From Acidimicrobiales bacterium (GTDB lineage Bacteria; Actinomycetota; Acidimicrobiia; Acidimicrobiales; Aldehydirespiratoraceae): a stretch of DNA of 64,000 nt. Positions 1-7,567 of this stretch are shown in pieces (within the stretch, counting starts at the first letter, position 1; each line of letters opens with the position of its first letter). The position numbers and the translations under genes were made by a program. A model generated the notes under the pieces. The model was not told where the DNA came from. It did no database searches and was given only the letters and a program-made list of their open reading frames with translations. The DNA lies in contig JAVJSI010000007.1 in assembly GCA_040219515.1 (NCBI GenBank), positions 186,001 to 250,000 on the forward strand, read 5' to 3'.

Positions 1-393
1 CACCGCGGCGTAGGCGAGGTCGGTCTCGAGCGAGGAGGAATGGCGCGAACCGGTGACGTGGTTGCCGGCCAGAGCCGCCACCATCTCGGGCCTGGTTCCG
101 AAGTCCCTGTCGGTCGCGGCGCCGGTGTCGACGAGCGAGATCCCTCGGTCGTCGACGACCACGACCCGGGCATCGGTTCGGCTCTGATAGTCGGCCGCGG
201 GGCGCGGATCGGGTGTGAGCACGTCCTGCAACGCATCCTCGTAGATCGTGGCGAGCACGGTGGCATCGCGTTCGAGGTCGGTCATCAGACCGTCGATCTG
301 CTGGCGTTCGAAGAAGATCCCGAGCGGTATGCCGAGAATTGCGAGGACGAAGGTCGTGATGGCGAGATAGCCGAGTACGAGTCGGCGGGTCAT
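1..393 (-). CDS. Sensor histidine kinase, N-terminal part (cut by window edge)
   Basis: The 131 visible residues start MTRRLVLGYL, with a hydrophobic membrane helix at about residues 7-24. After it comes an extracytoplasmic sensor region with short beta-rich text (RVVVVDDRG at about 72-80). The HAMP, dimerisation and kinase domains would lie outside the window, so the class is inferred from context. Its ATG overlaps the TGA of the upstream response regulator (ATGA), the usual coupling of a two-component pair. It would phosphorylate that regulator in response to an envelope signal. The signal is unknown; the divergent operon of a secreted acidic protein, ApbE and a heme membrane protein is the obvious candidate target. 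Confidence 0.8.
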   Translation of the reverse strand, partial: MTRRLVLGYLAITTFVLAILGIPLGIFFERQQIDGLMTDLERDATVLATIYEDALQDVLTPDPRPAADYQSRTDARVVVVDDRGISLVDTGAATDRDFGTRPEMVAALAGNHVTGSRHSSSLETDLAYAAV

Positions 394-1055
394 CCGTCGG
401 ACTCGTCGTCGACGAGTCGGAAGCCCACGCCCCGCACCGTCTCGATCATCTCGGCGCCGATCTTCTTGCGCAACGACGCGACATGGACGTCGAGGGTCTT
501 CGTCGATCCCCACCAGTTCTCGTCCCACACGTCGTGGATGATCTGGTCTCGGGCGAAGACGGCACCGGGGTCGGTGGCGAGATAGCACAGCAGGTCGTAC
601 TCACGTGGCGTCAGGGCGACCGGGTCGCCGTGCCTTTCGACGCGATGCGACTTCTGGTCGATCAGGAGTGGCCCGAGCACTCGCTCCATCAGCGGGGATT
701 CCGGCGCCGCCGACCGGCGCAGCACGGCGCGGATACGGGCGACCAGCTCACGGAACCCGTACGGCTTGACCAGGAAGTCGTCGGCCCCCGCCTCCAGCAG
801 CGTCACCCGTTCGACCTCGTCACCGCGTGCCGTCACGATGATGATCGGCACCGCCGACCGTTCCCGTAGCTGACGGCAGACGACCCTTCCGTCGAGGTCG
901 GGCAGACCCAGGTCCAGGAGTACGAGGTCGGGCGTCTCGGCCGCCAGGGCCTCCTCGGCCGTGGCGGCGATCTCGACCTCGAATCCCTCGCGGACGAGAC
1001 CCGTGCGCAGCGGACCCGAGATCGACGCGTCGTCCTCGACGACCAGCAGCTTCAT
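390..1055 (-). CDS. OmpR/PhoB-family response regulator
   Basis: This 221-aa protein has an N-terminal receiver domain (about 1-115) with the acidic pocket E7-D8-D9, phosphoacceptor D48 in LLDLGLPD, T75 and K97 in VKPYGF. A C-terminal winged-helix domain (about 125-218) carries LTPREYDLL and the wing VRGVGFRL. I start at ATG 1055 (MKLLVVEDD) because the longer reading adds only nonconserved residues. It is the first gene of a kinase pair and lies head to head with the operon at 1214, which shares the 158-bp intergenic region. That arrangement suggests it controls both directions. A phosphate, metal or envelope-stress role cannot be told from the sequence. Confidence 0.93.
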   Translation of the reverse strand: MKLLVVEDDASISGPLRTGLVREGFEVEIAATAEEALAAETPDLVLLDLGLPDLDGRVVCRQLRERSAVPIIIVTARGDEVERVTLLEAGADDFLVKPYGFRELVARIRAVLRRSAAPESPLMERVLGPLLIDQKSHRVERHGDPVALTPREYDLLCYLATDPGAVFARDQIIHDVWDENWWGSTKTLDVHVASLRKKIGAEMIETVRGVGFRLVDDESDG

Positions 1056-1213
1056 GGCGCCAGCGTGGCACACCCGCACGTCATTGCCCGACCGGAGCCG
1101 GCGGCTTCGAGCGATCTTTGCCGTTTCCTAACCTTTTCGTGGCCAGACGCTGGATCAACCGTTCGTACTGTCGGGACGAAGCCTGAAGAATCCACTCTCT
1201 CGGAGGTTCCCCC
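1056..1213. promoter_or_regulatory. Divergent promoter region between response regulator and acidic-protein operon
   Basis: The gap between the two head-to-head genes holds a relatively AT-rich patch at about 1116-1140 in an otherwise GC-rich sequence, a plausible promoter and regulator-binding zone. A good Shine-Dalgarno sequence (GGAGG) lies about 7 nt before the ATG at 1214. I could not define -35/-10 boxes or an operator with confidence. Confidence 0.4.
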
Positions 1214-1894
1214 ATGGTCAGCCGCACTGCTCTCACCGCAACCGCATCGATTGTCGGGGTGCTCGTTGCCGGCACCGCTGCCGTCGGTGCCAACATCGGC
1301 ATCCTCAACGCTGCCGACTCCAGCGAGGTCGGCCAGCTCTCCGCTGCCGTCGCGCCGACGACCAACGACCCGGTCGGTGTCGACGTGGTCGATGTCTACG
1401 TCGACGACCTCGACGCACTCCTCTCCCCCACCTCTCTGCCGGGCTCGACCGTCGACGGACCGAAGTCCGACGACGATCAGGGCGATGACGAATCCTCGAC
1501 CTACGAGGCATTCACCGTCGACGCCGCCGGCGAGATCGTCGTCGAGAACTACGGCGACCGAATCGAGGTCGAATCGGTCACGCCCACTACGGGCTACACC
1601 TCTACGGTCTCGGAGACCTCGCCCCGAGCGCTCACCGTCACCTTCGACGGTCCCACGGTCCTCGTGTTCCAGGCCGTGCTGAACGTCGACGGAACGATCA
1701 GCGCCTCCGTCGAAGCACCGGTGGTCATCGAAGTGCCCGCGCCCACGTCGGCGCCGACACCGTCCGCGGCTCCGAGCTACGACGACGAGGACGAGGACGA
1801 CGAATACGACGACCACGACGACGACCACGAGGACGACGACCACGAGGACGACGACGACCACGACGAGTACGAGGGCGCCGACGACGATGACTGA
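1214..1894 (+). CDS. Secreted protein with poly-acidic Asp/Glu/His tail
   Basis: I do not recognise the family. The 226-aa product has an N-terminal signal peptide or anchor (hydrophobic 8-33, Ala-rich), a beta-rich middle region (about 96-175, including EIVVENYGDRIEV) and a Pro/Ser hinge. It ends in a 37-residue tail (190-226) made almost only of Asp and Glu, with His at 201, 205, 210 and 216. Such a tail could bind divalent metal ions outside the membrane, but this is inference. It is first in an operon with a membrane protein, ApbE and a heme membrane protein, and its stop overlaps the next start by 8 nt. Divergent control by the adjacent two-component system is likely. Confidence 0.75.
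   Translation: MVSRTALTATASIVGVLVAGTAAVGANIGILNAADSSEVGQLSAAVAPTTNDPVGVDVVDVYVDDLDALLSPTSLPGSTVDGPKSDDDQGDDESSTYEAFTVDAAGEIVVENYGDRIEVESVTPTTGYTSTVSETSPRALTVTFDGPTVLVFQAVLNVDGTISASVEAPVVIEVPAPTSAPTPSAAPSYDDEDEDDEYDDHDDDHEDDDHEDDDDHDEYEGADDDD
1781..1891 (+). repeat. Low-complexity GAC/GAG/CAC codon repeat encoding the acidic tail
   Basis: The segment is built from repeated GACGAC, GAGGAC and CACGAC units encoding Asp, Glu and His. Repeats like this expand and contract by replication slippage, so tail length may vary between strains. Confidence 0.8.
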
Positions 1895-2543
1895 GCCGAA
1901 CGAGATCGACCAGGCGTCGCTCGACCGGGTCGCTCGGCTGCAGCAGCGCCGCCAACCGTCGGCTCCCCGGCCGACCCAGGAGCCGGCCCGGGACCCGGCT
2001 CGGCGCCGTCGGCGCCCACACCCGGCCGCCGGCGGGCGAATCCTCGCCGCCGGCATCGGGGCCACCACGATGTTCGGCATCACCGCCGTGCTCGCAGTGG
2101 AGGCCACCGCCGGGACGGAAGCGCAACCCGACGCCGCCGCTCTACCTGCTGAGGCGACCGGGTTGCCCGTCGAGACCACGACCGTCCCCGGCGCCGGGTC
2201 GGGTGCCGGCGTAGCTCGTGTGTTGCCGGGGACGCTGCCTCCGGGCTTCACCGTCAACGACATCGACCTCGCGTTGATACCCGAAGGCGGCGTACTGACG
2301 GGAGAGCTGTCGGATGGCGGCCGACCAGTGGTCGTCGTCTTCCATTCACGAACCACCCCCACTGCGGCTCCCGCAACCGCTGCCGGGTCGACGGTCACGC
2401 CGGCACCGGCGGCCGCTGCCGCCGTGCCGGCCGCAGCTGCACCGACGCCGCTGACGGCCACGCCGGTGATCACCGAGGTCCGGGTACCCGCAGCGGCACC
2501 CGCTCCCGCCCCCGCACCGGCGGCGACCACCAGTGGCAGCTGA
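1887..2543 (+). CDS. Pro/Ala/Thr-rich single-pass membrane protein of unknown function
   Basis: This 218-aa protein has a basic, charged N-terminus (about 1-48, with an Arg cluster), one membrane helix (about 50-70, RILAAGIGATTMFGITAVLAV) and an exported, low-complexity Pro/Ala/Thr/Val tail. Within the tail is a small less biased patch around 110-150 (GFTVNDIDLAL). I recognise no catalytic motif. The ATG overlaps the stop of the acidic-protein gene (ATGACTGA), and its own stop overlaps the apbE start by 11 nt, so the four genes are translated as a unit. No canonical flavinylation motif (a Ser or Thr followed by GAT) is present, so it is not an obvious ApbE substrate. Confidence 0.75.
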   Translation: MTEPNEIDQASLDRVARLQQRRQPSAPRPTQEPARDPARRRRRPHPAAGGRILAAGIGATTMFGITAVLAVEATAGTEAQPDAAALPAEATGLPVETTTVPGAGSGAGVARVLPGTLPPGFTVNDIDLALIPEGGVLTGELSDGGRPVVVVFHSRTTPTAAPATAAGSTVTPAPAAAAAVPAAAAPTPLTATPVITEVRVPAAAPAPAPAPAATTSGS

Positions 2544-3465
2544 GACTGCGCAGTTCCGGGTGATGGGGTGCGACGCCCGCGTCGTCCTTGTCGACCCTGT
2601 TCCGCACGCGATGGAGGCGGCCATCGTGCGTCTGCACGACCTCGATCGGCGTTGGACGCGGTTCGACCAGGGCAGCGAACTGTCGATGCTCAACCTCGCC
2701 GACGACGCCTGGGTCGACGTCTCCAGCGCGACGATGACGCTGGTGGCCACGATGCAGACCGCCCACGCGCTCACCGACGGGGCGTTCGACCCGACGTTTC
2801 TCTTCGAGATCGTCGAGACCGGCTACGGCCAGAGCAGGGACGAGCCGAGCCGCCGCTCGATCGTGGTCGACCTCCCGTGCCCGGGCCAGTCCGTCGACGA
2901 TGCCGAACTCGATCCCCATCGATCCCGAGTTCGGCTCCCGGCCGGGCTCGCGCTCGATGCCGGCGGCATCGGCAAGGGACTCGCCGCTGATCTGGTGGTT
3001 GCGACCACTCTCGACGGCGGCACCGCCGGCGCGCTCGTCAGCATCGGAGGCGACATGACCGTCGCCGGTCGGCCACCACACCCGGAGGGGTGGACGATCG
3101 ATGTCGAAGACCCGTTCGAGCCGGACGCGGCGCGCACCCGCCTGACCGTCTCCGGGGGCGGACTCGCCACGTCGAGCACGAGAAAACGTCGGTCGATCTC
3201 GGAAGGCGTCTCACGACATCACACGATCGATCCCCGCACCAGACAGAGCGCGGCGACGGACCTGACCGCCGCGACGCTCGTCGCTCCGACCGGCTGGGAG
3301 GCCGAGGCCCATGCGACGGCGCTCCTGCTGGGCGGCAGCGCGAATGTTGCGGCGTACGCAGACCGCAGGGGCCTGTCGGGACTGGCCGTGCGCAACGACA
3401 GGACCGAAGTCCGGTTCGGCGCACTCGTCGCCGGCGACCCCTCGATGGCAGGAGCACGTACGTGA
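2533..3465 (+). CDS. apbE: ApbE-family FAD:protein FMN transferase
   Basis: ApbE proteins transfer FMN from FAD to a Thr or Ser of exported flavoproteins. The 310-aa sequence shows the family landmarks: FRVMGCDA near the start, GGIGKGLAAD (144-153), SIGGD (170-174), HHTIDPRT (229-236) and, near the C-terminus, E258 and T262 where Asp and Thr normally bind Mg2+. The Asp-to-Glu change is unusual but conservative. No Sec signal or lipobox is visible, so it may act at the cytoplasmic face or be exported another way. It starts with GTG, overlaps the gene before it by 11 nt and the next by 4 nt (GTGA). No recognisable FMN-acceptor protein lies in this window. Confidence 0.9.
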   Translation: MAAETAQFRVMGCDARVVLVDPVPHAMEAAIVRLHDLDRRWTRFDQGSELSMLNLADDAWVDVSSATMTLVATMQTAHALTDGAFDPTFLFEIVETGYGQSRDEPSRRSIVVDLPCPGQSVDDAELDPHRSRVRLPAGLALDAGGIGKGLAADLVVATTLDGGTAGALVSIGGDMTVAGRPPHPEGWTIDVEDPFEPDAARTRLTVSGGGLATSSTRKRRSISEGVSRHHTIDPRTRQSAATDLTAATLVAPTGWEAEAHATALLLGGSANVAAYADRRGLSGLAVRNDRTEVRFGALVAGDPSMAGART

Positions 3466-4079
3466 ATCCGCAGTTCTGGTGGTACCTGGCCCGGGCTTCG
3501 GGGGTCGTGGCGTGGCTGATCCTGACGGCATCGGTGCTCTGGGGCATCGTCCTCGCCACGGATCTCTTCTCGGCGACTCGCCGTCCGGCCTGGCTCCTCG
3601 ACCTCCACCGATGGCTGGGTGCTCTGGTTGTCGGCTTCACCGCGATCCACATCGCGGCCCTCGTCGCCGACAGCTACGTCCAGTTCTCGGTCGCCGACAT
3701 CGCCGTCCCACTCGCGTCGGACTACAAGACCGGCGCAGTGGCCTGGGGAGTCCTCGCCATGTGGCTGCTGGTCGCCGTCGAGGTCTCGTCGCTCGTCATG
3801 AAGCGCATCCCCCGCCGGATCTGGCGAGGGATACACAGAGCCAGCGCAGCAACGTTCTGGATGGCGAGCCTGCACGGGACGTACGCCGGCACGGATGCCC
3901 CCAACCGCCTCTACGCGATCACGTCGATCGTCGCTGCGGTGGCGGTCATGCTCGCCCTGCTCTATCGCCTGATCACCGCCGGGGCGAGGAAGCCCGAGCG
4001 CTCATCCCCCCGAAAGGATCACGACGCTCGCGATCCAGAGGGCCAGCAGCACCCCACCTTCGCGGCGGGTGACACGTGA
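3462..4079 (+). CDS. Ferric reductase-like transmembrane heme protein
   Basis: The 205-aa integral membrane protein has about five hydrophobic helices and four histidines placed as in ferric-reductase/MsrQ-type diheme domains: H49 and H63 (14 apart, LHRWLG and AIHIAAL) and H125 and H138 (13 apart, IHRASA and LHGTYAG). It probably passes electrons across the membrane. With ApbE next to it, a flavin-heme electron relay to an exported acceptor is a reasonable inference. The GTG start overlaps the apbE stop. The last 35 residues are charged and polar, and the final 78 bp lie antisense to the end of the convergent exchanger gene. Confidence 0.82.
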   Translation: MNPQFWWYLARASGVVAWLILTASVLWGIVLATDLFSATRRPAWLLDLHRWLGALVVGFTAIHIAALVADSYVQFSVADIAVPLASDYKTGAVAWGVLAMWLLVAVEVSSLVMKRIPRRIWRGIHRASAATFWMASLHGTYAGTDAPNRLYAITSIVAAVAVMLALLYRLITAGARKPERSSPRKDHDARDPEGQQHPTFAAGDT

Positions 4080-4946
4080 GCCGGTGATCATCATCATCCA
4101 GCTGATGACCACGATCACGACCATCATCACCGAACCCCATTCGGCGAGACGGGTGTCGACCACCGGACCCGGACCGACCACGCCGATCACGCCGCCGACG
4201 GCGAGACTGTTGAAGACGTTGGAGCCCAGGAGGTTGCCGACGAGCAGGTCGGTTTCTCGCTGACGAGCGGCTGCCAGGGCGGTGACCAGCTCCGGCGCCG
4301 ACGTCCCCACGGCGACCAGGGTGAACCCGACGAAACCGCCCGACAGGTCCAGCTCGTCGGCAATTCGGGTGGCGCCCTCGACGATGAACCAGGCGGAGAG
4401 CACGACGAAGACGAGGCCGATGACCGTCCGGACGGTCTCGGTGCCGACCGAGTGCTCGTCGTCGCCGAGGAGTTCCTCGACGTCTTCCACGAGCGCATCG
4501 CCGCTGCGGGCCGAGCGCAGAATCCAGACCAGCACGAGCATGAGGAGCAGTGCGAGGAGGCCGCCCTCGAGGCGTGTGAGGTCACCCTGGATGAAGCCGG
4601 CGAAGACGAGCACGCTGGCGACCGACAGCGGCGCTTCCCGCCGGATCGTGCTCGAATCAACGGGAATGACCGTCACGAACGATGCCGCTGCGAGCACGAG
4701 CGAGATGTTGGCGACGTTGGACCCGATGACGTTGCCGACGCCGATGTCGAGATTGTCGTCGAAGGCCGCCAGCCCCGACACAACCATCTCCGGTGCACTC
4801 GTGCCGAAGCCGATCACCACGGCGCCCACCACCACGGGGGCCACCTTGAAGATGACGGAGAGCCGGGCAGCACCCTTGACGAACTGGTCGGAGGCCACCG
4901 TCAGAACGATGAGCCCTCCGAGGGCGAGAGCGAGTCCGAGCAGCAT
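4002..4946 (-). CDS. Calcium/sodium antiporter, YrbG/CaxA type
   Basis: This 314-aa inner-membrane exchanger has the two inverted alpha repeats of the Ca2+:cation antiporter superfamily. Repeat 1 contains GFGTSAPEM followed by GNVIGSNVANISLV. Repeat 2 contains AVGTSAPELV followed by GNLLGSNVFNSL. Length and about ten membrane helices match the family. It is predicted to exchange Ca2+ for Na+ or H+. It starts at ATG 4946, just downstream of the ftsK stop on the same strand, and its 3' end overlaps the convergent heme-protein gene by 78 bp, so each transcript carries antisense to the other. Confidence 0.92.
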   Translation of the reverse strand: MLLGLALALGGLIVLTVASDQFVKGAARLSVIFKVAPVVVGAVVIGFGTSAPEMVVSGLAAFDDNLDIGVGNVIGSNVANISLVLAAASFVTVIPVDSSTIRREAPLSVASVLVFAGFIQGDLTRLEGGLLALLLMLVLVWILRSARSGDALVEDVEELLGDDEHSVGTETVRTVIGLVFVVLSAWFIVEGATRIADELDLSGGFVGFTLVAVGTSAPELVTALAAARQRETDLLVGNLLGSNVFNSLAVGGVIGVVGPGPVVDTRLAEWGSVMMVVIVVISWMMMITGSRVTRREGGVLLALWIASVVILSGG

Positions 4947-4970
4947 CCGACGGCGGAGTCTACGAGCGGA

Positions 4971-7406
4971 TCAGTCCTCGCCACGACGGGCCGCGAGCTC
5001 ATCGGGCGAGATGAGCACATCTCGCGCCTTGGACCCGGTCGAGGGGCCGACGACGCCCTTTTCCTCGAGGAGGTCCATGATGCGACCGGCCCGGGCGAAC
5101 CCGACCCGGAGCTTGCGCTGGAGCATCGAGGTGGACCCCAGTTGGGTCTGGACCACGAGCTCCATCGCCTGCACGAACAGGTCGTCGCCGTCGTCCTCCT
5201 CCTGCGGAGGCGCGTCGGTGATGAGGTCGAGCGACGGCGGCGTGTTGGTGACGCCGCCGGGCAACGACGGGGGCAGCTGCGCTGGTTCGCCGCCGGCGCT
5301 CGCAGCACCTCCTCCACCCTCGCCTTCGAACGCCACGGTCTGATCGTCGGTGAACTCCGGCGCCTGATCGCGCCAGTGTTTGACGATCGCCCGGACCTCT
5401 TCCTCCTCGACCCAGCAGCCCTGCACACGGTGCGGCGACGACGACGACGGGCCGAGCATGAGGAGATCGCCCTTGCCCACGAGCCGCTCGGCACCGGGCT
5501 GATCGAGGATCACCCGAGAGTCGGTGAGGCTCGACACCGCGAACGCGAGACGGGCCGGCACGTTGGCCTTGATCACACCGGTGATGACGTTGACCGACGG
5601 GCGCTGGGTGGCGATCACGAGGTGGATTCCGACGGCACGCGCCATCTGGGCGATGCGAGCGATGGAGTCCTCGACGTCGCGGGCAGCAACCATCATGAGG
5701 TCGGCGAGCTCGTCGACGACCACGAGGATGAACGGCAGGCGACGGTACTTCAGCGGTTCGCCACGCTCGTCGACCTCGCCGAGGCCGACCTCGCCGAGGC
5801 CGACCTCGAGCGTGTCGGCGTCGACCGCGTTGTTGTAGCCGGTGATGTCGCGGAAGCCGACCTTGTGGAGCAGGTCGTAGCGCCGCTCCATCTCGCGTAC
5901 CGCCCACGCCAGTGCGTTGGCGGCCTTGCGGGGATCGGTGACGGGCGCAGTGAGGAGGTGGGGGGCCTTGTCGTATTGGCCCATCTCGACCCGCTTCGGG
6001 TCGACGAGGATGAGGCGCACCTGATCGGGCGTGGACCGCATGAGGATCGACGTGAGCAGCGAGTTGAGGCACGACGACTTGCCCGCACCGGTGGCGCCGG
6101 CGATGAGCACGTGGGGCATCGTGGCCAGATTGATCATCATGTTCTTGCCGTTGATGTCGCGACCGATCGCCACCTCGAGTGGATGCGAGGCCTGTCGGGC
6201 CTCTCTCGACCCGAGGATGTCGCCGACGGTGATGATCTCCCGGCTGGTGTTGGGCACCTCGACGCCGATCGCACGGCGTCCCGGAATCGGGGCGAGAATG
6301 CGCACGTCGGGCGACGCCATGGCGTAGGCGATGTCCTTGCGGAGGCTCTCGAGCTTGCTGACCTTCACACCCTCGCCGAGCTCGAGCACATAGCGGGTGA
6401 CGGTGGGCCCGACCACGGGTTCGAGCAGGGTGGTCTCGACACCGAACTGCGCGAGGGCGGCATGGAGAAGCTGGCCGCGAGCAGCGACCTCGGCCGCGTC
6501 GATCTCCTGCTTGTCGCTTCGCGCCAGCATGGCCAGCGGGGGCAGCGTCCAATCGCCGGGGTCCATCACCGGCAGCGCCTGCTGTTCCTGTTCCTTGACC
6601 GGGTCGACCTTCTTCGCCTTGCGCGGCTTCGTCGACGGGTCGGGCTCCATCTCGAGCGCCGCCTCGGCCTCGGCCGCCTCCAGGGCGAGCGTGGCATCTC
6701 GCACGTCGACCGTGGCGTCGGGATTTCCCATGTCGGGGCTGCTCGGGTCGGGAGTGTTGGGGTCGGCGAACAGGCTGCGGAACCCACGCCGCAGTGCGAT
6801 CCATGCCGGGCCGATGACCCGGGCGAAGCCGCTGCCGAGCTCGCGGGCCGACAAGCCGGTGAGGACCATCACCCCGACCAGCGCCAGCGCGATCAGGATC
6901 AGCACACTGCCGGCGAGCGCGAGAAGGCCGTGAAGCGGTCCCCCGACGGCCATGCCGAGCACCCCGCCGGCCGCACCGATCTCGCCGACCCCATTGTCGA
7001 ACCCGGGCCGACCGCGCGACACGTGGAGCAGTCCGGCGAGGGCCACGAGCGTCAGCGCACCGCCGACCGCCACCCGAGCCATTCGCTCCGCTTCCGAGGT
7101 CTCCAACTCGTCACCGCGGATCAGCACGATCCCGAGGCCGACGAGCCCGAGGGGTGCGACCACCCGCAGCAGGCCGAGGCCGAGGGCCAGCCCGTCGTCG
7201 AGTACGTCGCCGACCACGCCGGCGGCGCCGAGCCACACACTGGCCGCAGCCAGGAGGCCCACGAGGATGGCACCGACGCCCCAGATGTCGGCCTGGTGGG
7301 CCGACAGGACCGTGCCGACCGCGTCACGGGACGCCGACGATCCCTTGGTGGCCCGCGACTTCTTCGCCGGGGCGCGTTTCTTGGGCGAATTCGCTCTCGT
7401 GGCCAC
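4971..7406 (-). CDS. ftsK: DNA translocase FtsK/SpoIIIE
   Basis: FtsK pumps chromosomal DNA through the division septum and helps resolve chromosome dimers. The 811-aa protein has a basic N-terminus, about four membrane helices (roughly 35-190), a linker and the motor domain. The motor has Walker A IAGATGAGKSS, Walker B LVVVDELADLM and the RPSVNVITG loop. A C-terminal winged-helix gamma domain (about 740-800, RKLRVGFARAGRIMDLLE) reads polarity sequences on DNA. The start is GTG. In related Actinobacteria ftsK follows rnj and dapA; here four genes are inserted between rnj and ftsK. A short in-frame duplication lies in the motor domain. Confidence 0.96.
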   Translation of the reverse strand: MATRANSPKKRAPAKKSRATKGSSASRDAVGTVLSAHQADIWGVGAILVGLLAAASVWLGAAGVVGDVLDDGLALGLGLLRVVAPLGLVGLGIVLIRGDELETSEAERMARVAVGGALTLVALAGLLHVSRGRPGFDNGVGEIGAAGGVLGMAVGGPLHGLLALAGSVLILIALALVGVMVLTGLSARELGSGFARVIGPAWIALRRGFRSLFADPNTPDPSSPDMGNPDATVDVRDATLALEAAEAEAALEMEPDPSTKPRKAKKVDPVKEQEQQALPVMDPGDWTLPPLAMLARSDKQEIDAAEVAARGQLLHAALAQFGVETTLLEPVVGPTVTRYVLELGEGVKVSKLESLRKDIAYAMASPDVRILAPIPGRRAIGVEVPNTSREIITVGDILGSREARQASHPLEVAIGRDINGKNMMINLATMPHVLIAGATGAGKSSCLNSLLTSILMRSTPDQVRLILVDPKRVEMGQYDKAPHLLTAPVTDPRKAANALAWAVREMERRYDLLHKVGFRDITGYNNAVDADTLEVGLGEVGLGEVDERGEPLKYRRLPFILVVVDELADLMMVAARDVEDSIARIAQMARAVGIHLVIATQRPSVNVITGVIKANVPARLAFAVSSLTDSRVILDQPGAERLVGKGDLLMLGPSSSSPHRVQGCWVEEEEVRAIVKHWRDQAPEFTDDQTVAFEGEGGGGAASAGGEPAQLPPSLPGGVTNTPPSLDLITDAPPQEEDDGDDLFVQAMELVVQTQLGSTSMLQRKLRVGFARAGRIMDLLEEKGVVGPSTGSKARDVLISPDELAARRGED
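5771..5809 (-). repeat. 15-bp in-frame tandem repeat inside ftsK
   Basis: Two perfect copies of CGACCTCGCCGAGGC (5771-5785 and 5786-5800) are followed by a partial copy. They encode a repeated GLGEV unit in the FtsK motor domain just before VVVDELADL. Being a multiple of three, the duplication keeps the frame. Confidence 0.85.
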
Positions 7407-7567
7407 GATGACACCGACGCTACCAGTGCGGTGTGCCGCCCCTGGGGCACCCCGCCTCGGACGGCCGAGTAGGGGAAACCGGCTCGTCGAGCCTCCATGG
7501 GGTCGTGGAGGTCATGTTGGATCGCCGCACCCGGGTCGAGGTCGTCGCCGACGAGGCGACGTCGACC

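Noticed and set aside
1052-2530. A long minus-strand reading frame rich in Val and Gly opposite the acidic operon.
   Set aside because: It is the antisense of the Asp/Glu tail and Ala-rich protein, has no start context or family features and conflicts with a strong plus-strand gene.
1887-2543. Substrate of ApbE because it contains IGAT.
   Set aside because: The motif lies within the membrane helix and lacks the required Ser or Thr before GAT and the usual flanking residues.
4452-7472. A plus-strand frame of about 1000 codons opposite ftsK.
   Set aside because: High-GC antisense shadow: composition is His/Arg/Glu-rich with no domains, and the opposite strand is a clear FtsK.
7407-7567. A tRNA or other RNA gene in the gap before ftsK.
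   Set aside because: No cloverleaf, no T-loop consensus and no CCA-like end; it looks like a promoter region only.
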